From Bacteroidota bacterium (GTDB lineage Bacteria > Bacteroidota > Bacteroidia > Chitinophagales > Chitinophagaceae), in NCBI GenBank assembly GCA_947461015.1, contig CANHIR010000038.1, positions 1-13,278 of the forward strand: a stretch of 13,278 nt of DNA. Reading direction: 5' to 3'. Positions 8,072 through 13,278 of this stretch are shown piece by piece (positions within the stretch are counted from its first letter, which is position 1; each line of letters begins with the position of its first letter). A program made the translations under genes and the position numbers. The notes under the pieces were generated by a model, which was not told the DNA's origin, searched no databases, and was given only the letters and a program-made list of their open reading frames with translations.

Positions 8072-9136
8072 TTATTTTATAAAGGGATCTAATGCAATGG
8101 TTGGCTTCCCGCTGTTGTCAAAAGCACCCAATCTGTATCCCTGCCAATTATTATACGATTCAGGCTCCCAATAAAACACACCCAACCCATTGTTGCCATT
8201 TACCGATTTAACTTTAGTAATTAAGTCTTGAATAAATAATTTTGCTTCACTTGCATTGTCCCAAGGCATTCCAATTTCTGCAATCATAACAGGGGTGTTA
8301 TATCTTGAAACCATGTCATTCATATTTTGCAAACATAAATTGTTTGCAGTTTGCCAGCCTCCACTTGTATAACTAGGATACAATGACATTCCAATCATAT
8401 CCCATTTTACGCCATTATTTTTTAATCCATCAAATATCCATCTAAACAAAGTGTTGTTGTATCCATTTGATACATGTACCATTACTTTTGCATTTGGAAA
8501 AATAGCTTTAGAGGCATCATAGCCAGCACTAATAAGTTGCGCAAAATTTTGCATATTCACACTTGCTTTACCATCGGGCCATAAAATTCCATCGTCTGTT
8601 TCATTTCCAATTTGTACCCAGGTTGGATTAATACCTGCATTTTTTAATTGTGTTAAAACAAAACTAGTATGTGTTTTCAGGGAATCTTTTAATACCGGAA
8701 AAGTTGCTGTAGACCAAGCTGCTGGCTTTATTTGTTTTCCAGGATCGGCCCAATTATCACTGTAATGAAAATCTATTAATAATTTTAATCCCAAATTTTT
8801 TGCTCTTATACATTTTGCAATCACGTCCTCAATTCCATTCCACTTATTTGCTGGGTTTACCCAAACACGGATACGAATTGCATTCATGCCTATTTCTTTC
8901 ATTAAAGCAAAACACTCTGTCTGCACTCCATTCTTATTATAAAACTTGATCCCTTTGGATTCCATTTCGGTTACCCAACTTATATCTGCTCCTTTAATAA
9001 AAGTGGTATCTGAAACCGTTAGTATTACAGGGGGTACAGGATCTACAATAGGCCCTTCCAAACTAGGTTTGCAGGACATTAAAAGAATTGCCACAAAACA
9101 AACAAATGATTTTACTAATAAGTTTCGAATATTCAT
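8072..9136 (-). CDS. GH53 endo-beta-1,4-galactanase, lipoprotein
   Basis: A 354-residue enzyme predicted to cleave beta-1,4-galactan (type I arabinogalactan, pectin side chains) into galactooligosaccharides. Seen: a lipoprotein signal with lipobox LMSC and Cys22; a proline-rich linker (about 24-38); then a single GH53 barrel. Family hallmarks are IKGADISW (47-54), AIRIRVWVNP (86-95), DFHYSDNWADPGKQ (122-135), the acid/base Glu179 in WVQIGNETDDGILWP, the nucleophile Glu287 in MIAEIGMPW, and FYWEPE near 321. Length fits a one-domain GH53. Residues after Cys22 (KPSLEG) lack the Lys-acidic-acidic pattern of surface lipoproteins, so whether it faces outward or the periplasm is open. It follows galK by 46 bases and precedes the starch operon by 136 bases. 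No SusC/SusD pair evidently devoted to galactan is in the window. The family call is firm; the exact substrate is inferred from the family. Confidence 0.92.
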   Translation of the reverse strand: MNIRNLLVKSFVCFVAILLMSCKPSLEGPIVDPVPPVILTVSDTTFIKGADISWVTEMESKGIKFYNKNGVQTECFALMKEIGMNAIRIRVWVNPANKWNGIEDVIAKCIRAKNLGLKLLIDFHYSDNWADPGKQIKPAAWSTATFPVLKDSLKTHTSFVLTQLKNAGINPTWVQIGNETDDGILWPDGKASVNMQNFAQLISAGYDASKAIFPNAKVMVHVSNGYNNTLFRWIFDGLKNNGVKWDMIGMSLYPSYTSGGWQTANNLCLQNMNDMVSRYNTPVMIAEIGMPWDNASEAKLFIQDLITKVKSVNGNNGLGVFYWEPESYNNWQGYRLGAFDNSGKPTIALDPFIK

Positions 9137-9182
9137 GATATATTTTTTTTGAATCTAAGGATTAAATTTTAAAATAAAAAAA

Positions 9183-10292
9183 TTACATAATTGTTACACC
9201 CTCTTCAATACCTACAATATAATATGTAAGTACTTTATTCGTTTTTTCTTCATACATTTTTTGTACCTGTTTAATCATATCTTTCGCATGTAAGTCCTTT
9301 ACTATATTAATAGTGCACCCGCCAAATCCACCACCCATCATCCTTGCTCCAACGACATTTTCGTTTTGCCTTACTGCATCAATTAGAACATCTAGTTCGT
9401 TACAACTTACTTGATATAATTTAGATAACCCATCATGGGTAGCAAACATTTTTTTTCCAAATGCTTTTAAATTATTTGCCTTTAAGTCTTGCGTAGCTAT
9501 TTGTGTTCTTTCAATTTCTTCAATTACATATTTACATCTTTGATACACTATAGGATATAAAATTTGATCCACACATTCATCTAATAATTGCATGCTTGCA
9601 TCTCTTAATGAAAGTACTTTTGGATATTTATCTTGCATTAATTTTACGCCCTTTTCACACTCCATTCTTCGCATATTATATTCGCTACCTGCTAAGGAAT
9701 GCTTCACTCCAGTATCAAATAAAATAATTTGATACCCATTTGAGTCCAATGGAAAATATTGGTACTCCATGCTTTGACAATCTAATAGTAACACCTGATC
9801 CTTTTTGCCAAACATACTTGCAAATTGATCCATAATGCCACATTGCACCCCAGCAAAATCATGTTCCGCCTTTTGGGCCATATGGGCCAATTCCATTTTA
9901 TCAATCTCAAAGGCAAACAATTCATTTAATCCAAATGCAACAGCACACTCAATAGCAGCGGAGCTTGACAAACCCGCTCCAATAGGCACATTGCTCGTAA
10001 TGGCAATATCAAATCCGGTTGGGAATTTTCTTTTTTTCACAAATTGAACAATCACGCCTATGATATAATTTGCCCATTGTTTTTCACTAACGCGCAAATT
10101 TGCCAGAGAATCAATAATTAAACTATCCATTAAATCAGTTGCAGTTAAATGAATTTCATCATCACTACGCTTGGTAATGATGGCTGTAGCATGCATTTGT
10201 ATAGCTGCTGGTAAAACAAATCCATTATTATAATCGGTATGCTCTCCAATTAAATTTATTCTTCCGGGTGCTTTAACGGTAATGGACTGCAT
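9183..10292 (-). CDS. galK: Galactokinase
   Basis: A cytoplasmic GHMP-family kinase that makes alpha-D-galactose 1-phosphate from galactose and ATP, the first committed step of the Leloir pathway. Seen, numbered from the ATG at 10292 (369 residues): the galactokinase signature GRINLIGEHTDYNNGF (10-25) with sugar-contacting Glu17, His18 and Asp20; the ATP loop PIGAGLSSSAA (103-113); the presumed catalytic Asp155 in GIMDQF with Arg11; and the third GHMP motif VGARMMGGGFGGC (314-326). The frame continues upstream to a TTG at 10319, but that start overlaps the aminotransferase and adds nine residues of no family likeness. The ATG, two bases after the upstream stop, fits better. The protein lacks the roughly 20-residue N-terminal lead of E. 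coli GalK, but no motif is lost. The tight spacing suggests translational coupling with the aminotransferase. The galactanase gene follows. Confidence 0.96.
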   Translation of the reverse strand: MQSITVKAPGRINLIGEHTDYNNGFVLPAAIQMHATAIITKRSDDEIHLTATDLMDSLIIDSLANLRVSEKQWANYIIGVIVQFVKKRKFPTGFDIAITSNVPIGAGLSSSAAIECAVAFGLNELFAFEIDKMELAHMAQKAEHDFAGVQCGIMDQFASMFGKKDQVLLLDCQSMEYQYFPLDSNGYQIILFDTGVKHSLAGSEYNMRRMECEKGVKLMQDKYPKVLSLRDASMQLLDECVDQILYPIVYQRCKYVIEEIERTQIATQDLKANNLKAFGKKMFATHDGLSKLYQVSCNELDVLIDAVRQNENVVGARMMGGGFGGCTINIVKDLHAKDMIKQVQKMYEEKTNKVLTYYIVGIEEGVTIM

Positions 10293-10294
10293 TA

Positions 10295-11437
10295 TTAAAG
10301 GTTGATTTTTTGTAAACAAGCTGCTGCCGCTTCAAGGGTTTTGTTTTCTTTAGCAAAACACAGTCGTATCACTTTATGATCGGTTCCATCATGGTAAAAT
10401 GCACTCATGGGGATAGTGGCAATTCCGTAATCCGTTACTAGCTTTTCTGCAAATAGTTTATCAGATTCATTTGATATGGATGCATAGGAATAAGATTCGA
10501 AATAAGATCCAGAAGAGGGTATTGGCGTAAGCGGTGTATCTTTTAACAATGAACGCAGATAATCTCTTTTGGATTGGTAAAAATTACCAAGTGTTAAATA
10601 GGCTTCCTTATTACGCATATAATTTGCAATACCCAATTGTTTTGGGGTGTCACAACTAAATACATTAAACTGATGTACTTTTCTAAACTCCTTACTTAAG
10701 TGTTCGGGGGCAATGCAATATCCTAGTTTCCATCCAGTACAGTGATAGGTTTTGCCAAAGGAATAAATAATAAAAGTGCGCTTGTATAATGCAGGATATT
10801 TTAATACAGTTTCATGAGGTTTGTCATCATAAATTAAATGCTCATATACTTCGTCACTAATTAAGTATAAATTATTGGACAATACAATTTCTTGCAATAC
10901 CAATACATCTTCAGGTGACATGACCGTTCCTGTGGGATTATGTGGCGTATTAACAAGTATTGCTTTTGTCTTTGGTGTAATAGCTGCTTTTACTTTATCC
11001 CAAGGAATTGTATAGTTCGGAAAGTTTAAAGCTATAGGCACTACAACACCACCATTAATTATAATATTGGGAATGTAACTATCATAAGCAGGTTCAAAAA
11101 TAATTACTTCATCTCCTGGTTGAATAATGGTTGTGAATGCAGTATACAATGCATAAGTGCCCCCTGGCGTTATGGTAATTTCCGTTTCGGGATTGATTTG
11201 TGAATTGTATAAATAATGTATTTTTTCTGCAAGTGCTTCCCTTAATACGGGCACTCCATTGCTATGTGCGTATTGATTACCTCCATCTTTCATGGCTTGG
11301 TTAACACATTCAATAAGTTCGGCGCTCATAGGAAAATCGGGAAACCCTTGTCCCAAATTAATCGCATTATGCTTAACTGCCAATTGACTCATCACCGTAA
11401 AGATGCTTGTGCCAATGTGGGGAAGCTTTGACTGCAT
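10295..11437 (-). CDS. Methionine aminotransferase, YbdL-like PLP enzyme
   Basis: A 380-residue class I/II aminotransferase, cytoplasmic and PLP-dependent. Seen: QSKLPHIGTSIFT (2-14) and INLGQGFPDFP (26-36), both typical of the YbdL group; NTPHNPTG with PLP-contacting Asn167; ISDEVYEH with Asp195 and Tyr198; the Schiff-base Lys229 in SFGKTYHCTGWKLGY; and the substrate-carboxylate Arg358 in VIRLCFAKE. Nearly all these blocks match what I recall of E. coli YbdL, which prefers methionine and also accepts aromatic amino acids. Length is normal (about 380-390). In Bacteroidota this group is often labelled methionine aminotransferase, and a role in the last step of methionine salvage is possible but not shown here. 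Alternatives are a kynurenine or other aromatic aminotransferase of the same fold. It lies 22 bases after the TolC-family gene and 2 bases before galK, with no evident pathway link to either. Confidence 0.88.
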   Translation of the reverse strand: MQSKLPHIGTSIFTVMSQLAVKHNAINLGQGFPDFPMSAELIECVNQAMKDGGNQYAHSNGVPVLREALAEKIHYLYNSQINPETEITITPGGTYALYTAFTTIIQPGDEVIIFEPAYDSYIPNIIINGGVVVPIALNFPNYTIPWDKVKAAITPKTKAILVNTPHNPTGTVMSPEDVLVLQEIVLSNNLYLISDEVYEHLIYDDKPHETVLKYPALYKRTFIIYSFGKTYHCTGWKLGYCIAPEHLSKEFRKVHQFNVFSCDTPKQLGIANYMRNKEAYLTLGNFYQSKRDYLRSLLKDTPLTPIPSSGSYFESYSYASISNESDKLFAEKLVTDYGIATIPMSAFYHDGTDHKVIRLCFAKENKTLEAAAACLQKINL

Positions 11438-11459
11438 GAATAGAAATTAATAAAATAAA

Positions 11460-12770
11460 TTAAAATGACAACTGATTGGACAAACGCTTTAATTCGAGTT
11501 CTGCAACTTTTGCGGTGTATACTAAACTCACCAATCTAAATCCTGCATTTTCAAAACTTTGTTGTGCCTGTTTCACATCTACAATTGTTGCTTGACCTAG
11601 TTGAAATTTTTGCATCACCAAGTTTAACAATGATTGAGACATGTTATAATTTTCAGTTTCGGTTGGTAATTGTTTTAAACTCGTTTGGTATGCCTGAAAA
11701 GTCTTAGTAACATTGGTTGACATTTTAGTTACCGCATTTTGATATTGCATATTCGCAGATGCGGTATTTATTTTTGCGTTCTTAACTATTTTTTTAGAAG
11801 CCCCACCTGTGTACAATGGAATAGACAAGTTTACACCAAAGAACAAACCATAGGTTTCATTTAATAAACTAAAACCTGCTTCCGACTGGCTGCTATTATA
11901 GTTGTATCCTGTACTCGCTCTTAAGGTTGGATACATTAAAGCGCGCGTTTCCTTCTCAATTAATTGATTGATTTTAATTTGTTGCTCAACACTTTGTAAA
12001 CCTGGATTTAACAAGCTTTTTGATTCAATGTCTTTGAAAACTAAATTTCGATCAACAAAAATACTATCCGATATATATATAGCTGATCCAGCTGGCATTA
12101 CCATTGTATTTAATAAGTCATCTTTTGCTTGGTCAATGACCAACAATTGATTTTGTTTGGCTTGCAATAAAGCATTCAAGTCTAAATTAGATTGTAAAAA
12201 ATCAGCTTCATTTGCAACACCCACTTTTTGTTTTGCTTTAACAATATCCAATCTTTGTTGACTTGCTTCAATAGACTTTTCAATGGTTGTTAAGTAAGCT
12301 TGTTGACGCACAATATTATAGTATTGTTGCATCACCGTGGCCGTAGTATTCTGAATTTGTGTTTGTAAAAAGGAGTTGGATTGGTTTTCCAACATAGCTA
12401 AACGCTCTTTAGTTGTTTGAATACGGTAACCATTAAATATGGTAATAGCTGCCGTTACCCCTCCATTCACTGTATTGCCTGAAACGCCCGGTTTAGTGGT
12501 GTTACGTGTAGGGTCGGCAAATTTTTGTTGAATGGTACTAGCTGTTTTATTGTCGTTCGCTGAAGCAGTAATCGTTGGCAATGCACCCGCTACTCCAAAG
12601 TCATTGTTGTTTTTGGCAATCTCATTTGTATTTTCAACTAGCTTAATTTCGTAGCTGTTTTTTAATGCAGTTTCAATAGCATCCTTTAAAGTAATTCTTT
12701 GTTGTGCATTTGCAGTTAAGCCTTGCGCTAAAATAAATACAACAATTAAAGAAGAGTAAATTTTTTGCAT
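11460..12770 (-). CDS. TolC-family outer-membrane efflux protein
   Basis: A 436-residue outer-membrane factor expected to form the trimeric exit duct of a tripartite efflux pump or type I secretion system. Seen: a cleavable signal peptide (1-22, ending LTANA, then QQ); the family opening ITLKDAIETALKNSYEI (26-42); a first long helical region; ALPTITASAN (63-72); and the internal duplication expected of the family, seen as KVGVANEADFLQSNLDL (182-198) against KFQLGQATIVDVKQAQQSF (388-406). A beta-strand block, FFGVNLSIPLYTGG (310-323), marks the barrel. It is somewhat shorter than E. coli TolC (about 490 mature and precursor residues) but normal for Bacteroidota members. No membrane-fusion protein or inner-membrane pump gene is adjacent, so its partners are unknown. 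It starts 12 bases after pyrH, suggesting co-transcription. The family is firm; the substrate is unknown. Confidence 0.93.
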   Translation of the reverse strand: MQKIYSSLIVVFILAQGLTANAQQRITLKDAIETALKNSYEIKLVENTNEIAKNNNDFGVAGALPTITASANDNKTASTIQQKFADPTRNTTKPGVSGNTVNGGVTAAITIFNGYRIQTTKERLAMLENQSNSFLQTQIQNTTATVMQQYYNIVRQQAYLTTIEKSIEASQQRLDIVKAKQKVGVANEADFLQSNLDLNALLQAKQNQLLVIDQAKDDLLNTMVMPAGSAIYISDSIFVDRNLVFKDIESKSLLNPGLQSVEQQIKINQLIEKETRALMYPTLRASTGYNYNSSQSEAGFSLLNETYGLFFGVNLSIPLYTGGASKKIVKNAKINTASANMQYQNAVTKMSTNVTKTFQAYQTSLKQLPTETENYNMSQSLLNLVMQKFQLGQATIVDVKQAQQSFENAGFRLVSLVYTAKVAELELKRLSNQLSF

Positions 12771-12782
12771 TTTATAAGTTTA

Positions 12783-13278
12783 TTATCCTACCAATGTTCC
12801 TACCGCATCTCCTTTTACCAATTTCATCAAATTACCAGGTTGATTCATATCAAAAACAATAATAGGTAATTTATTTTCCATGCATAAAGTGAAAGCAGTC
12901 ATGTCCATTACTTTTAAATTTTTAGAAATACAATCTTGGAAACTTATTTTTTCAAACTTAACTGCGTTAGGATTTTTTTCTGGATCTGAATCGTATACGC
13001 CGTCTACTCTGGTTCCTTTTAATATCACATCTGCTTTCATTTCAATGGCTCTTAAAGAACCCGCTGTGTCCGTTGTGAAATAAGGATTACCAGTGCCTGC
13101 TCCAAAAATCACAACGCGTCCTTTTTCTAAATGTCTTAATGCTTTTCTACGAATATAAGGTTCGGCTACCTGCTCCATATTAATGGCAGATTGCAAGCGC
13201 GTGTATACACCAATTTTTTCTAACATGGCTTGAATGGCCATTGCATTGATCACCGTTGCCAACATGCCCATATAATCA
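12783..13278 (-). CDS. pyrH: UMP kinase (5' end beyond the window)
   Basis: The C-terminal 164 residues or so of bacterial UMP kinase, which makes UDP from UMP in the cytoplasm for pyrimidine synthesis. Seen: the fragment opens with [16 protein letters not shown], a conserved internal PyrH segment; the in-frame ATG at 13271 is therefore an internal Met, not the start. [16 protein letters not shown] is the hallmark UMP-binding loop, followed by [19 protein letters not shown] (nucleotide-binding region) and the usual C-terminal ending around [14 protein letters not shown]. Full-length PyrH is about 235-240 residues, so roughly the first 75 are missing, including the N-terminal phosphate-binding Lys/Gly loop. 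It is followed after only 12 bases by the TolC-family gene, not by frr (ribosome recycling factor), which often follows pyrH in bacteria. Confidence 0.96.
   Translation of the reverse strand, partial: DYMGMLATVINAMAIQAMLEKIGVYTRLQSAINMEQVAEPYIRRKALRHLEKGRVVIFGAGTGNPYFTTDTAGSLRAIEMKADVILKGTRVDGVYDSDPEKNPNAVKFEKISFQDCISKNLKVMDMTAFTLCMENKLPIIVFDMNQPGNLMKLVKGDAVGTLVG

Noticed and set aside
9137..9182. Possible separate promoter for the galactanase in the galK-GH53 gap
   Set aside because: The 46 bases are A/T runs without a TAnnTTTG-like box or a spaced TTTG; nothing distinguishes it from a simple operon spacer.
13263..13271. In-frame ATG at 13271 as the start of a short UMP kinase
   Set aside because: The frame stays open to the window edge and the residues before and after it (DYMGML) match an internal PyrH segment, so the gene is simply cut by the window.

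Overview
The window looks like an AT-rich chromosomal segment of a Bacteroidota bacterium, perhaps from the Chitinophagaceae. The signs are a SusC/SusD/SusE outer-membrane set, a C-terminal type IX secretion (T9SS) sorting domain on a secreted amylase, Bacteroidota-style lipoproteins, and start codons preceded by A/T-rich stretches rather than clear Shine-Dalgarno sequences. The family placement is an impression from gene order and protein style and was not tested. All nine supported genes lie on the minus strand, so transcription runs from high to low coordinates. The first gene (pyrH) is cut at the right edge and the last (susE) at the left edge.

Right part (9183-13278): the 3' two thirds of UMP kinase (pyrH), a TolC-family outer-membrane efflux protein, a YbdL-type methionine aminotransferase, and galactokinase (galK). 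Gaps are 12, 22 and 2 bases, which suggests one transcription unit of mixed housekeeping functions. After a further 46 bases comes a lipoprotein GH53 endo-beta-1,4-galactanase (8072-9136). Together with galK it could form a small galactan-to-galactose-1-phosphate route.

A 136-base gap (7936-8071) separates this from the left part. It is the longest non-coding stretch in the window. It holds a perfect inverted repeat with 10-base arms just upstream of the amylase start, a candidate operator or leader hairpin.

Left part (1-7935): a starch-utilisation operon in the order amylase (GH13, T9SS-sorted), susC, susD, susE, with gaps of 27-30 bases. SusD closely resembles the true starch SusD of Bacteroides thetaiotaomicron and keeps aromatic residues at the places of its starch-binding arc. 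The model is that the surface or released amylase cuts starch, SusD and SusE hold the glucan at the surface, and SusC imports maltooligosaccharides with TonB energy. No regulator, periplasmic glucosidase or inner-membrane maltose transporter lies in the window, so the system is completed elsewhere.

I see no RNA genes, mobile elements, CRISPR arrays or broken genes. I found no clearly new kind of system. The most useful leads are the inverted repeat, the starch assignment of SusD, and the side-by-side starch and galactan functions.
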